A stretch of 64,000 nucleotides of DNA from Octadecabacter sp. B2R22 (GTDB taxonomy: Bacteria; Pseudomonadota; Alphaproteobacteria; Rhodobacterales; Rhodobacteraceae): positions 186,001-250,000 of the forward strand of contig NZ_JAHKQJ010000005.1 of assembly GCF_018861045.1 (NCBI RefSeq). The letters run 5' to 3'. The notes under the pieces are model-generated. The model was not told the origin of the DNA and did not search any database. It saw only the letters and a program-made list of their open reading frames with translations. Position 1 is the first letter of the stretch; the number at the start of each line of letters is the position of its first letter. A program made the translations under genes and the position numbers. Below are positions 48,664 to 58,010 of this stretch, piece by piece.

Positions 48664-49550
48664 CCTCCAGACAAGAGCCGGAGAAGATCATCAAGTTGTT
48701 CAAGATTCCGGTAATTCAAGACAATCTGCCCGTTCTCTTTCCCGTCAGCGTGAGAAATGCTGACTTTCATGCCGAGATTGGCTGCAAGTTCATTTTCGAT
48801 CTGTACCGTGTCCGCATCTTTGGGCACAGACTTGCCGCGCGCTGGCTTCGTAGGCTTTGACTTAGCTTTCTTGCTTAACTTTTCTGCATCACGAACGGAT
48901 AGACCCTTTTTTACAATCTCCGCAGCAAGTTCGTCTGCGTCAGGATGACCAACCAACGCCCGCGCGTGGCCAGCTGACAAACGACCATCTTCGAGAAATG
49001 CTTGGACGCTATTTGGTAGGGTCAACAAACGGACAGAGTTCGCGATGTGGCTCCGGCTTTTCCCTAGAGCTTTGCCCATCTCGTCCTGAGTTCGTCCGAA
49101 CTTCTCCATCAACTGTTTGTAGCCAGCAGCTTCGTCGATTGCGTTGAGGTCAGAGCGTTGGATATTCTCAATGATGGCGACCTCAAGGACCTCTACATCA
49201 TTGAAGTTACGAACAATTACCGGGACCTCATGAAGTTTTGCACGCTGTGCAGCACGCCAACGTCGCTCACCAGCTACGATTTCATAGGAGCCGTTTTCAG
49301 ATTCTCTTTTGCGGACGATGAGAGGCTGAATGATCCCCTTCTCGGCGATTGAAGCCGTTAGATCAGACAGCGCTTCTTCATTAAAAGTGCGTCGAGGCTG
49401 ATCCGGATTCGGGTAAATTTGATCGATCGGCAATGATTGTTCCGACTTCAACGCACGATCAGCGGGCGCGTCATGTGTTTGATTAACATCGGACATCAAT
49501 GATGAAAGGCCTCGTCCAAGGCCTCGATTTGGGGACTTTGGCTTGTTCAT
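48660..49550 (-). CDS. parB: Chromosome partitioning protein ParB
   Basis: Site-specific CTPase that spreads from parS and organises the origin. 296 aa. CTP-binding region with GERRWRAAQRAKLHEVPVI, helix-turn-helix (EMGKALGKSRSHIANSVRLL) and a C-terminal dimer domain. ATG overlaps the parA stop (ATGA). Two perfect parS sites lie upstream in rsmG and mnmG. Confidence 0.97.
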   Translation of the reverse strand: MNKPKSPNRGLGRGLSSLMSDVNQTHDAPADRALKSEQSLPIDQIYPNPDQPRRTFNEEALSDLTASIAEKGIIQPLIVRKRESENGSYEIVAGERRWRAAQRAKLHEVPVIVRNFNDVEVLEVAIIENIQRSDLNAIDEAAGYKQLMEKFGRTQDEMGKALGKSRSHIANSVRLLTLPNSVQAFLEDGRLSAGHARALVGHPDADELAAEIVKKGLSVRDAEKLSKKAKSKPTKPARGKSVPKDADTVQIENELAANLGMKVSISHADGKENGQIVLNYRNLEQLDDLLRLLSGG

Positions 49551-50365
49551 TTCGATCTCCTGGTTTTCTGGGACGCTTCTTTTGCGATGATTTCCGCTGC
49601 GAGGGCGATGTAAGCGACTGACCCTTTCGATGTAGGGTCATAATCGATAACGGATAATGCAAAGGACGGCGCTTCACTCAACCGTACATTCCTTGGGATT
49701 ACAGTTTCAAACACGAGCTCGCCTAGATTATCACGTGCGTCAGCTTCGACCTGTTGACAAAGATTATTGCGTTTGTCGAACATCGTTAAAACAACACCCT
49801 CAATCCGCAAGGCCGGATTTGCCGTTTGCCGAACCTCCCGAACAGTTAGCATAAGCTGCGAAAGCCCTTCCAAGGCGAAAAACTCGCTTTGAAGCGGTAC
49901 AACAACGGAGTCGGCCGCAATCATTGCGTTGACGGTCAGAATATTAAGGGATGGGGGGCAATCTATTAGGATGTAGTCAACGTTGAGCTGATCCACGTCT
50001 GGGTGATGCAGCGCATCATGCAGCATATAGCTTCGCTTTTCATTCGACATGAGGCTAATATCCGCCGAACTTAGGTCTGTCGTTGCTGGAATGATCAAGA
50101 GATCCGAAACCTCCGTTTCTTGAGCGCATTCGGTCGGAAAGGCTTCACCAGTCAACAGATCGTAGGTCGTGATTCCGCGATCGGCCGCTTCAACACCCAA
50201 ACCCGTTGACGCATTTCCTTGTGGATCGAGATCAATCAGCAGAACCCGGCGACCCGCCCGCGCAAGCGCAGCACCCAAATTAATAGTCGTTGTTGTCTTA
50301 CCAACACCGCCTTTTTGGTTCGCAACCGCGATGATTTTTGGCTGTGTTGTACGACTAAGGTTCAC
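49547..50365 (-). CDS. parA: Chromosome partitioning ATPase ParA
   Basis: 272 aa from GTG at 50365, preceded by AAGGA with 9-base spacing. Walker-type P-loop KGGVGKTTTT, ILIDCPPSLNIL and signature Walker-A' Lys are intact. An ATG further upstream (50401) lacks a ribosome site and would overlap more of rsmG. Moves ParB-bound origins along the nucleoid. Overlaps rsmG by 11 bp and parB by 4 bp. Confidence 0.93.
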   Translation of the reverse strand: MNLSRTTQPKIIAVANQKGGVGKTTTTINLGAALARAGRRVLLIDLDPQGNASTGLGVEAADRGITTYDLLTGEAFPTECAQETEVSDLLIIPATTDLSSADISLMSNEKRSYMLHDALHHPDVDQLNVDYILIDCPPSLNILTVNAMIAADSVVVPLQSEFFALEGLSQLMLTVREVRQTANPALRIEGVVLTMFDKRNNLCQQVEADARDNLGELVFETVIPRNVRLSEAPSFALSVIDYDPTSKGSVAYIALAAEIIAKEASQKTRRSK

Positions 50366-50975
50366 GGGAGCGTATCCTTGAAATTTCGAGTATTCTTGCA
50401 TCTGAATTAGTTTGGCTTTGGTGAGCTGAAACATCAAAATGCCAGTCTTTTTTTGCTTGATCCAGCTCTTCTTCGTACCGCGCACCCTTAGAAAATAAGG
50501 CTACGCCATTTGCATCCAAGAGCCTGTCAGCAAACGAAAGAAGATCAGGTAGAGATGCAAGAGCGCGGGAGCTTAGGATTGACGCCTGCGCATTTTGAAC
50601 ATTTTCAATCCGCTCATTAAGCACATTCAGGTTCAGCGATAACTCGCGACGTACTGTGTTTAGAAACAAGCACTTGCGTTGATCACTCTCAATAAGCGTA
50701 ACTGGGCGATCATCACGATCCAATATCGCAACTATCACCCCTGGAAGACCACCTCCACTTCCGAGATCAGTCCAATTACTCCAGTTCGCTGGGGCAAACT
50801 GATAGATCTGCGCGCTATCAACTATATGACGTGTCCAAATTTCCGATACGGTATTCGGTGCTATGAGATTAATTGACTTCGTCCATCTTTCTAGTAGATG
50901 AGCAAAACTCTGAAGTTTCTCCATTGTTTCACGTGAAACATCCAGACCCGCAACTCTCTTCGAAGACTGAATCAT
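50355..50975 (-). CDS. rsmG: 16S rRNA m7G methyltransferase RsmG (GidB)
   Basis: 206 aa. Methylates N7 of a guanine in the 530 loop of 16S rRNA. SAM site [16 protein letters not shown]. Near the N-terminus the DVSRET codons contain a perfect parS site. Start overlaps the mnmG stop as ATGA. Confidence 0.96.
   Translation of the reverse strand: MIQSSKRVAGLDVSRETMEKLQSFAHLLERWTKSINLIAPNTVSEIWTRHIVDSAQIYQFAPANWSNWTDLGSGGGLPGVIVAILDRDDRPVTLIESDQRKCLFLNTVRRELSLNLNVLNERIENVQNAQASILSSRALASLPDLLSFADRLLDANGVALFSKGARYEEELDQAKKDWHFDVSAHQSQTNSDARILEISRIRSREP
50925..50940. other. parS site within rsmG
   Basis: TGTTTCACGTGAAACA, the perfect 16-bp palindromic ParB binding site. It encodes VSRET (residues 13-17 of RsmG), so protein and site are read from the same bases. 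Confidence 0.95.
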
Positions 50976-52852
50976 GATGCTTTTTCCAGCTTTTCCAATC
51001 TCTTGACCTCTGCTGCAACCAACATGAGCGCTGCTGGAGTGATTCCATCAATCCGCGCTGCTTGACCCATATTGTCTGGCATCGCCGCTTTCAACTTAGA
51101 CTTCAATTCGCTGGAGAGACTCGTAATGGCATCATAGTCCAAGCCGTTAGGTATCGTCTTCTTTTTATCGCGGTTAAGAGCTGCCACATCGTTACGCTGA
51201 CGATCAATGTAATGAGCATAAAGCGCATCCCTCTCGAGCTGCACAGCCAATTCAGCTGGAATCTCTAAAAGTGATTTTTCCAGCGATCCAAGCTGCTTAA
51301 CTTCAGTCCCAGCAATGGTAAGCGCGTCGTACAGACTACGTTTAGGGCCATCAGCGCTTACTTTCACCCCAATTTCGTTAAGTTGCCTCGATGAATAAGA
51401 GCTCGATTCAAGCATGTTCTTATACACCAATAACGATTCGTTCTTTTCGCTAAAAGCCTGCCACCTGACGTTTTCTACACATCCAGCCGAGCGACCAAAT
51501 TCTGTAAGTCGTTGATCCGCGTTGTCTGCCCGTAGCGAAAGCCTAAACTCCGCACGAGATGTGAACATTCTATATGGCTCAGAAACACCTCTGACCGTCA
51601 GATCGTCAACCATGACACCAATATAGGATGTAGACCTATCAAACTTAATTGCATCACTTTCTTGAATGACAGCCGCTGCATTCATCCCAGCAACCAGTCC
51701 TTGCGCAGCCGCTTCTTCATACCCGGTCGTACCGTTGATCTGGCCTGCTAAATAAAGACCAGGAAGTTTCTTAAGTTCTAATGACAAGCTTAAGCTGCGT
51801 GGATCTACGTAGTCATATTCAATTGCATAACCTGGCTGAAGAATCTCGGCTTGTTCGAGTCCTTTGACCGAGTGAACATAGTCTTCCTGAACATCTATCG
51901 GCAAAGATGTTGATATCCCATTTGGATAAATGACATCATCCGAAAGGCTTTCAGGTTCAAGAAATATTTGGTGTGAGGTTTTCTCGGCAAAACGAACGAC
52001 TTTGTCCTCAATAGAAGGGCAGTACCTTGGCCCAACTCCGTCAATATGGCCCCCGTACATTGCTGATCGGGAGAGGTTCTTTTCAATAATATCATGGGTT
52101 TGAGAGTTCGTATGCGTAATGCCACACGCAACTTGTTTGGCAAATGGCGCTTTATGCAGAAAGGAAAAGAGTTCTGGTGCTTCGTCAGCATCCTGGCGTT
52201 CCAATTCAGACCAATCAATTGTCTTCCCATTCAGCCTTGGCGGCGTTCCTGTCTTGAGACGCCCCATAGTCAGGTCGAGCTCAGCGAGTCTTTCGGCTAA
52301 AGCTATAGATGGTTTGTCACCCATCCGCCCGCCCGAGCTTGAAATATCACCAATATGAATAACGCCACGCAGGAACGTTCCCGACGTAAGAATCACTGCA
52401 CGGGCTTCAATCTCTGATCCGTCCTTGAGATGCACACCTGCAATACGGCCGCCATCAACGGACAAGTCCACGACTTCACTCTCTAAAACGGTCAGATTTG
52501 ACCGGTCAGCCGTCAGGCCCTGCATGGCCTTCCGGTAAAGAGCGCGGTCTGCTTGTGTCCTAGGACCCTGTACTGCTGGCCCCTTCTTGCGATTAAGTAA
52601 CCGAAACTGAATACCAGCGTGATCGGCCGCCCGACCCATGACCCCATCGAGTGCATCGATTTCCCGGACCAAATGCCCCTTTCCAAGCCCCCCAATAGCT
52701 GGATTACACGACATCACACCGATATCGCTTGCCCGCATGGTTATCAAAAGTGTTTGCACGCCCATACGAGCAGAAGCATGAGCCGCTTCTGTTCCGGCAT
52801 GCCCACCGCCAATTACAATGACATCAAAACCCGAGTGTTTCACGTGAAACAA
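50972..52852 (-). CDS. mnmG: tRNA uridine 5-carboxymethylaminomethyl modification enzyme MnmG (GidA)
   Basis: FAD protein acting with MnmE on wobble U34. 626 aa. FAD loop [17 protein letters not shown] near residue 14, [18 protein letters not shown] and [11 protein letters not shown]. The first codons (MFHVKHSG) lie in a perfect parS site. mnmE ends 3 bp before it. Confidence 0.97.
   Translation of the reverse strand: MFHVKHSGFDVIVIGGGHAGTEAAHASARMGVQTLLITMRASDIGVMSCNPAIGGLGKGHLVREIDALDGVMGRAADHAGIQFRLLNRKKGPAVQGPRTQADRALYRKAMQGLTADRSNLTVLESEVVDLSVDGGRIAGVHLKDGSEIEARAVILTSGTFLRGVIHIGDISSSGGRMGDKPSIALAERLAELDLTMGRLKTGTPPRLNGKTIDWSELERQDADEAPELFSFLHKAPFAKQVACGITHTNSQTHDIIEKNLSRSAMYGGHIDGVGPRYCPSIEDKVVRFAEKTSHQIFLEPESLSDDVIYPNGISTSLPIDVQEDYVHSVKGLEQAEILQPGYAIEYDYVDPRSLSLSLELKKLPGLYLAGQINGTTGYEEAAAQGLVAGMNAAAVIQESDAIKFDRSTSYIGVMVDDLTVRGVSEPYRMFTSRAEFRLSLRADNADQRLTEFGRSAGCVENVRWQAFSEKNESLLVYKNMLESSSYSSRQLNEIGVKVSADGPKRSLYDALTIAGTEVKQLGSLEKSLLEIPAELAVQLERDALYAHYIDRQRNDVAALNRDKKKTIPNGLDYDAITSLSSELKSKLKAAMPDNMGQAARIDGITPAALMLVAAEVKRLEKLEKAS
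52837..52852. other. parS site over the mnmG start codon
   Basis: TGTTTCACGTGAAACA, the same perfect palindrome as in rsmG, 1.9 kb away. On the minus strand it reads ATGTTTCACGTGAAACA from the mnmG start, giving MFHVKH. Confidence 0.95.
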
Positions 52853-52855
52853 TCC

Positions 52856-54148
52856 TTACTTTCCGATACAGAAACTTGAAAAAATCTCACCTAGGACGTT
52901 TTCTACATCAATTCGGCCAATGAGGCTATCCAAAGAACGGATAGCAACACGAAGATCTTCAGCTAACAGATCCACTGGCGTACCACCAGTTACAAGAGAA
53001 CTCGACACATCTAAAAGAGCGCCCGCAGCGGCTGTCAGCGCTTTCTCATGGCGAGAACGAGTCGCGACGCCGGCACCCGCAATCAGGTTACCCAAATATG
53101 AAGAAACCTGCTCTAGCAACTCGTCAACACCCTGTCCCGTCACACCAGAAATACCCAGGATATGCGGCTCATGAGCACAGCTATCTACTTTGGATAAAAC
53201 AAAAATATCCAAACCATCAGATCCGGATTCCCGTTCCGCGTCACTCGACTCAAGGAGATGGATTCGTACATCTGCTGCCGCGGCCCGCTCTCGGCCACGT
53301 GCAATACCGATCTCTTCTAGTTCGTCATCCGACGAGCGTAGTCCAGCCGTATCCAAGACCGTCAAAGCCAAGCCATCGAGATCCATCCTGACTTCGATCA
53401 CATCACGCGTTGTGCCGGCTATGTTAGACGTTATTGCAGCCTCACGACCCGCCAAACGGTTAAGCAATGTTGATTTACCCGAATTTGGCGGTCCAACCAA
53501 AGCAACTTCGAATCCATCGCGGACCCTTTCACGAACCCGCACCCCGGATGCTTCGTGCTGTACTTCTTTGGAGACTGAGTCGACCAGCTGGTTAACCTCA
53601 GGATAAACATCGACAGGGACCTCTTCATCGACAAAATCAATTGTCGCTTCCAGAAGAGCGGCCGCTCGCAACAACTTTTTGCGCCATCCATCAGCGAGGT
53701 CACCCAGTGCGCCATTGAACACACGAACTGCCTGACGCCGTTGGCTTTCGGTCTCTGCATCAATCAGATCAGCCAACCCTTCAACTTGGGCGAGATCCAA
53801 CTGCCCATTGTCCAAGGCCCGCCGGGTAAACTCCCCAGCTTCAGCCTCTCTCATTCCAAGTTGAGACAAGCGAGACAAAACGGCTGCAACGATAGCCGGA
53901 GAGCCATGCGTTTGCAGTTCCACAACTTGTTCACCTGTAAAGCTGCGACCTTTTGCAAAACTTATAGCAAAGGCCTGATCAATTAGGACACCGTCTGCCG
54001 CTTCCAATTTGACCAGTTTTCGATCATGAGGGCCCAACTTCGCACCCATCTTTGCGCAACCCGGTAGCGCATCTGGACCAGATACGCGGATGATTGAAAC
54101 ACCAGCTTTACCAGCAGCTGACGCAAGTGCGAAAATCGTATCCATCAT
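52856..54148 (-). CDS. mnmE: tRNA modification GTPase MnmE (TrmE)
   Basis: GTPase partner of MnmG in U34 modification. 430 aa. N-terminal tetrahydrofolate-binding region, G domain with GPPNSGKSTLLNRLAG, DTAGLR and the C-terminal CIGK carrying the conserved catalytic Cys. Two ATGs open the frame (54148, 54145). 27 bp after rho. Confidence 0.96.
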   Translation of the reverse strand: MMDTIFALASAAGKAGVSIIRVSGPDALPGCAKMGAKLGPHDRKLVKLEAADGVLIDQAFAISFAKGRSFTGEQVVELQTHGSPAIVAAVLSRLSQLGMREAEAGEFTRRALDNGQLDLAQVEGLADLIDAETESQRRQAVRVFNGALGDLADGWRKKLLRAAALLEATIDFVDEEVPVDVYPEVNQLVDSVSKEVQHEASGVRVRERVRDGFEVALVGPPNSGKSTLLNRLAGREAAITSNIAGTTRDVIEVRMDLDGLALTVLDTAGLRSSDDELEEIGIARGRERAAAADVRIHLLESSDAERESGSDGLDIFVLSKVDSCAHEPHILGISGVTGQGVDELLEQVSSYLGNLIAGAGVATRSRHEKALTAAAGALLDVSSSLVTGGTPVDLLAEDLRVAIRSLDSLIGRIDVENVLGEIFSSFCIGK

Positions 54149-54175
54149 ATTAACCCATTGTTTAGAAACAATAAG

Positions 54176-55474
54176 TTACGTGTTCATCGAGTCAAAGAAG
54201 TCCGAATTTGTCTTAGTTTGCTTCAACTTTGAAATCAGGAACTCGATAGCGTCTGTTGTTCCCATCGGGTTGAGAATCCGGCGCAGCACGTAAGTCTTTT
54301 GAAGATCAATCTTGTCAACCAAAAGGTCTTCTTTCCGCGTACCAGATTTCAGAATATCCATCGCTGGGAAGACCCGTTTGTCAGCAATCTTACGATCCAA
54401 TACGATTTCGGAGTTACCCGTCCCTTTGAATTCTTCAAAGATAACTTCGTCCATCCGGCTACCTGTATCAATCAATGCAGTCGCAATAATTGTAAGCGAT
54501 CCGCCCTCTTCAATATTCCGTGCAGCACCAAAGAAGCGCTTAGGACGTTGTAGAGCGTTAGCATCAACACCACCTGTCAGAACCTTACCGGACGAAGGAA
54601 CCGTGGTGTTAAAGGCGCGACCTAGACGTGTGATTGAGTCTAGCAGAATAACAACATCCCGCTTGTGCTCTACCAAGCGTTTTGCTTTCTCGATCACCAT
54701 CTCGGACACCGCAACGTGACGGGAAGCAGGTTCATCAAAGGTAGAAGATACAACTTCACCCTTAACCGATCGCTGCATGTCCGTAACTTCTTCGGGGCGT
54801 TCATCAATCAGAAGAACAATCAAATAGCATTCTGGGTGGTTTGCCGCGATCGAATGCGCGATGTTCTGCAAAAGAACGGTCTTACCAGTCCGAGGCGGCG
54901 CAACGATCAAAGACCGCTGACCTTTACCAATCGGCGCCACCAAATCGATAATTCTTGCTGAACGATCTTTGGCCGTAGGATCTGCCGTTTCCATCTGCAG
55001 ACGTTCATCTGGATAGAGAGGTGTCAGATTTTCAAAAGCAACTTTATGGCGCGCCCGTTCGGGATCTTCAAAGTTGATTTTCTCAACCTTCGTCAACGCA
55101 AAATAACGTTCTGTATCCAATGGAGCCTTGATTACGCCCTCAACCGTGTCGCCTGTACGCAGGGCATGCAAACGGATCATATCTGGAGAAACATAAATAT
55201 CGTCTGGGCCGGGTAAATAGTTTGCTTCCGGAGATCTCAAAAATCCAAACCCGTCCTGAACCACTTCCAAGACACCGTCGCCGCCGATAACCCAGTCATC
55301 CTCAGCTCTCTCTTTGAGGATCGAAAACATCATGTCGCCCTTGCGCATGGTCGACGCGTTTTCGATTTCCAGCTCTTCAGCCAAAGCCAGCAAGTTTTTT
55401 GGGCTCTGCGCTTTGAGGTCAGCGAGGTTCAAGCGGTCAGTAACCACTGTTTCAGATATGACGTCATCTGACAT
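54176..55474 (-). CDS. rho: Transcription termination factor Rho
   Basis: RNA-dependent helicase hexamer that ends transcripts. 432 aa. N-terminal Rho-N and S1-like RNA-binding parts ([42 protein letters not shown]), ATPase with [16 protein letters not shown] and the Q/R-loop region. First gene of the leftward rho-mnmE-mnmG-rsmG-parA-parB train, beginning next to the origin gap. Confidence 0.98.
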   Translation of the reverse strand: MSDDVISETVVTDRLNLADLKAQSPKNLLALAEELEIENASTMRKGDMMFSILKERAEDDWVIGGDGVLEVVQDGFGFLRSPEANYLPGPDDIYVSPDMIRLHALRTGDTVEGVIKAPLDTERYFALTKVEKINFEDPERARHKVAFENLTPLYPDERLQMETADPTAKDRSARIIDLVAPIGKGQRSLIVAPPRTGKTVLLQNIAHSIAANHPECYLIVLLIDERPEEVTDMQRSVKGEVVSSTFDEPASRHVAVSEMVIEKAKRLVEHKRDVVILLDSITRLGRAFNTTVPSSGKVLTGGVDANALQRPKRFFGAARNIEEGGSLTIIATALIDTGSRMDEVIFEEFKGTGNSEIVLDRKIADKRVFPAMDILKSGTRKEDLLVDKIDLQKTYVLRRILNPMGTTDAIEFLISKLKQTKTNSDFFDSMNT

Positions 55475-55631
55475 AAACTAAGTCTCCGACCACTATCATG
55501 GTCTTTTTATTATTGGTTTGGAAAAACACTCTTCGAATGAAGGTTGAGGCGTTGCTAAGCTTTCTCAGCCCCTCTGTCAAATCCGCTGTTTGGCTTGATG
55601 AGGCTGGGCGTAACGCTTGTTTCACTTACTC

Positions 55632-55648
55632 TTAAGAAAGATTCTTAA
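55632..55648. repeat. Inverted repeat TTAAGAA-AGA-TTCTTAA in the origin gap
   Basis: Perfect seven-base arms with a three-base spacer in an A+T-rich tract, next to the TAG triplets and containing a GANTC site (GATTC, 55640-55644). It could be a protein site; the TTAA spacing is 9, not the 7 of CtrA. Confidence 0.5.
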
Positions 55649-55657
55649 AATAGATGA

Positions 55658-55681
55658 TAGTAGTAGTAGTACTGGGGACAA
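55658..55681. other. DnaA-trio-like element with G cluster and weak DnaA box
   Basis: Four TAG triplets (55658-55669), then GGGG and TGGGGACAA. On the minus strand this reads a weak DnaA box (TTGTCCCCA, two mismatches), a GC cluster, then CTA repeats, which is the order box, GC, trio reported for bacterial origins. Confidence 0.5.
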
Positions 55682-55696
55682 CTCAGAAAACTGCTG

Positions 55697-55705
55697 TCAT
55701 CCACA
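55697..55705 (+). promoter_or_regulatory. DnaA-box-like site TCATCCACA
   Basis: One mismatch from TTATCCACA, in the oriC gap. A weaker, shifted site (TTACCCACG, two mismatches) follows 4 bases later. Confidence 0.5.
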
Positions 55706-55753
55706 CAGTTACCCACGGTTTTTGGATAGCTAACGTTACTTTCAAAAACAGAT

Positions 55754-55762
55754 TTATACACT
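55754..55762 (+). promoter_or_regulatory. DnaA-box-like site TTATACACT
   Basis: One mismatch from TTATNCACA, within the A+T-rich tract. Confidence 0.45.
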
Positions 55763-55837
55763 TAAAGTATTGATAATAAATACTTATATTCTTGTTATGG
55801 CTATTGAGCTATCTTGAATCTTGAGTCCAACCTAATT

Positions 55838-55846
55838 TCATCCACA
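55838..55846 (+). promoter_or_regulatory. DnaA-box-like site TCATCCACA
   Basis: Second identical copy of the one-mismatch box, to the maf side of the A+T-rich tract. Confidence 0.5.
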
Positions 55847-55868
55847 GGTGCGATTCTTCCTTATCCCT

Positions 55869-55877
55869 TATGGATAA
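55869..55877 (-). promoter_or_regulatory. DnaA-box-like site TTATCCATA
   Basis: One mismatch from TTATCCACA on the minus strand, 23 bp from the preceding box and inverted to it. Confidence 0.45.
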
Positions 55878-55990
55878 ACAATCTGGCTGTAGGGACAGGC
55901 TGCATAACATTTGGCTGGAAGGGCGGGTGTTGCTCTTACTCGGAAATCATCCCATGACGTGTGCACGTATTCATTCACGGGGATATCCAC

Positions 55991-56590
55991 ATGTCTGACC
56001 GCATTATTTTGGCCTCAACATCAGAAATCCGAGCACGATTACTGCGAAATGCAGGTGTCGACTTTGACATCATACCAGCGCGAATCGATGAAGATTCGGT
56101 TAAAGCCGCATTGGAAGCTGAGGATGCGCCTCCACGTGATATCGCCGATACACTCGCTGAGATGAAGGCTCGTAAAATTGCCGAGAAAGGGCATGACGGC
56201 TTAGTTCTGGGATGTGATCAGGTTCTTTCCTTCAAAGGAAAGGTTTTGTCCAAGCCAAAAAGCCAAACCGAAGCACTCGATCAACTTACAGAGCTGCGGA
56301 ATGAAACCCACCAATTGCTCTCTGCCGCTGTCATCTATGATGGTCAAAAACCGGTATGGCGACATGTTGGCGTTGCACGTTTGGCGATGCGTGATTTTTC
56401 CCAAACCTATCTAGAGGACTACCTGACACGCAACTGGGATAGCATCCAAACGTCTGTTGGCGGTTATAAAATAGAAGAAGAGGGCATTCGCCTGTTTCGT
56501 ATGATACAAGGCGATACTTTCACGATTCAGGGACTGCCCCTTTTGGAACTCTTATCTTATCTCGTCTTACGCGGAACACTGCCCCAATGA
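55991..56590 (+). CDS. maf: Maf nucleotide pyrophosphatase
   Basis: 199 aa. Hydrolyses modified or canonical dTTP/UTP-type nucleotides, limiting incorporation of bad bases. Start MSDRIILASTSEIRARLL with the Maf signature at once; GCDQVL and the C-terminal GGYKIEEEG follow. ATG at 55991 after GGGGAT; the longer frame at 55961 is unneeded. Leads the rightward operon from the origin and overlaps aroE by 4 bp. Confidence 0.95.
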   Translation: MSDRIILASTSEIRARLLRNAGVDFDIIPARIDEDSVKAALEAEDAPPRDIADTLAEMKARKIAEKGHDGLVLGCDQVLSFKGKVLSKPKSQTEALDQLTELRNETHQLLSAAVIYDGQKPVWRHVGVARLAMRDFSQTYLEDYLTRNWDSIQTSVGGYKIEEEGIRLFRMIQGDTFTIQGLPLLELLSYLVLRGTLPQ

Positions 56591-57420
56591 CCGACCAAAA
56601 CATCCCTCTTGCTGCTGTCCTTGGCCACCCGATTGTGCAATCCAAATCGCCCAAGTTGTTTCGTCATTGGTTGAAAACCTATGATCGTGCCGGACATTAC
56701 ATTCCCATCGATGTTGCCGAAGCAGATTTTAAGACTGTTGTCAGCACGATGCCGAAGATGGGTTTTGTCGGGTGTAACGTAACAGCCCCACATAAACTCG
56801 CGGCATTGGAAATTGCCGATCTTGCCACAGACCGTGCAACCCTGATCGGGGCTGCAAATACACTCATTTTTCGCAAGGATGGGAAGATTCACGCAGATAA
56901 CACTGACGGCTACGGCTTTATAGCGAACTTGAAACAGGGTGCTCCGGGTTGGGCGCCATCATTAGGGCCCGCTGCTGTTCTCGGCGCTGGTGGTGCAGCG
57001 CGGGCTGTAATCGCATCTTTGATCGAAGTGGGAGTTCAAGAAATCCTACTTAGCAATCGGACACGCCCGAACGCAGAAGCACTGAAGTCATCGTTTGGAT
57101 CCAAAGTAACGGTCGTTGATTGGGTGCAAGCGGGCAACATGCTTGAGAATGCTGCCACGGTCATTAACACGACATCACTGGGCATGCAGGGCAAGCCCGA
57201 GCTACGTGTTCCGCTAGATGGGCTGCGGCGCGGTACAGTTGTGACTGATCTGGTTTATGCGCCATTGAAAACGCACCTTCTTCAAGAAGCCGAAGCTGCA
57301 GGCTGTGTCGTTGTTGATGGCTTGGGTATGCTGCTTCATCAAGCCGTGCCCGGATTTGAACGTTGGTTTGGTGTTCGCCCAGAAGTAGACGTTAACACGC
57401 GAGCGGCAATTCTATCATGA
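56587..57420 (+). CDS. aroE: Shikimate dehydrogenase
   Basis: Reduces 3-dehydroshikimate with NADPH. 277 aa. Substrate site LGHPIVQSKSPKLFRHWL, NVTAPHK and NTDGYGF, NADP loop VLGAGGAARAVIASL. Overlaps maf and coaE by 4 bp each (ATGA). Confidence 0.97.
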   Translation: MTDQNIPLAAVLGHPIVQSKSPKLFRHWLKTYDRAGHYIPIDVAEADFKTVVSTMPKMGFVGCNVTAPHKLAALEIADLATDRATLIGAANTLIFRKDGKIHADNTDGYGFIANLKQGAPGWAPSLGPAAVLGAGGAARAVIASLIEVGVQEILLSNRTRPNAEALKSSFGSKVTVVDWVQAGNMLENAATVINTTSLGMQGKPELRVPLDGLRRGTVVTDLVYAPLKTHLLQEAEAAGCVVVDGLGMLLHQAVPGFERWFGVRPEVDVNTRAAILS

Positions 57421-58010
57421 CCTTTGTTATTGGCCTTACGGGGTCTATTGGGATGGGCAAATCAACCACTGCCAAGATGTTTTCGGACATGGGCGTTCCA
57501 GTTTGGGACGCTGATGCTGTCGTGCGAGGTTTGTATGACAAAGGAGGTGCGGCGACCGAGTTGGTCCGACGCCATTATCCTGAAGCAATAGAATCTGGTG
57601 CTGTTTCCCGAGATAAACTTCGGGAACTAATCGCAGCGAATCCAAAAACTCTTGATCACCTCCAATCACTTGTTCATCCGCTCTTGGCTGAGAACAGATC
57701 AGCTTTTCTGAAAGACCCTAAGAACAAGATTGTTCTGTTGGATATACCGCTGCTTTTTGAGACAGGAACCGACACAGAGTGTGATGCTGTCGTCGTTGTA
57801 ACTGCACCCGCTGACATTCAAAGGCAGCGTGTTCTTGATAGGGGTGAGATGACGGAGGAGGACTTTCAATTGATACTGTCCCGTCAGTTGCCCGACACTC
57901 AAAAGCGCGAACGCGCACGGTGGATCATCGAAACCTTATCGATGGACGCCGCCCGTCAATCGGTCAAAGATATCCTTGCTGAGATTAAACAGGAACTGGA
58001 ACATGCGTGA
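57417..58010 (+). CDS. coaE: Dephospho-CoA kinase
   Basis: Last step of CoA synthesis. 197 aa. P-loop [17 protein letters not shown] at the N-terminus, then [14 protein letters not shown] and [11 protein letters not shown]. Overlaps aroE and dnaQ. Confidence 0.96.
   Translation: MTFVIGLTGSIGMGKSTTAKMFSDMGVPVWDADAVVRGLYDKGGAATELVRRHYPEAIESGAVSRDKLRELIAANPKTLDHLQSLVHPLLAENRSAFLKDPKNKIVLLDIPLLFETGTDTECDAVVVVTAPADIQRQRVLDRGEMTEEDFQLILSRQLPDTQKRERARWIIETLSMDAARQSVKDILAEIKQELEHA

Larger units (their letters stand above)
55475..55990. other. Probable chromosomal replication origin (oriC) region
   Basis: 516 bp without a gene between divergent rho and maf. It holds a 60-bp tract of about 20% G+C (55741-55800), a second A+T-rich tract (55621-55670, 26% G+C), several DnaA-box-like sequences one or two bases from TTATCCACA, four GANTC sites and a TAG-triplet run. 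The flanking gene order is the alphaproteobacterial origin neighbourhood. The rho and maf promoters must also lie here. Confidence 0.72.

Noticed and set aside
55632-55648. CtrA binding site
   Set aside because: TTAA halves are 9 apart, not 7 as in TTAA-N7-TTAA.
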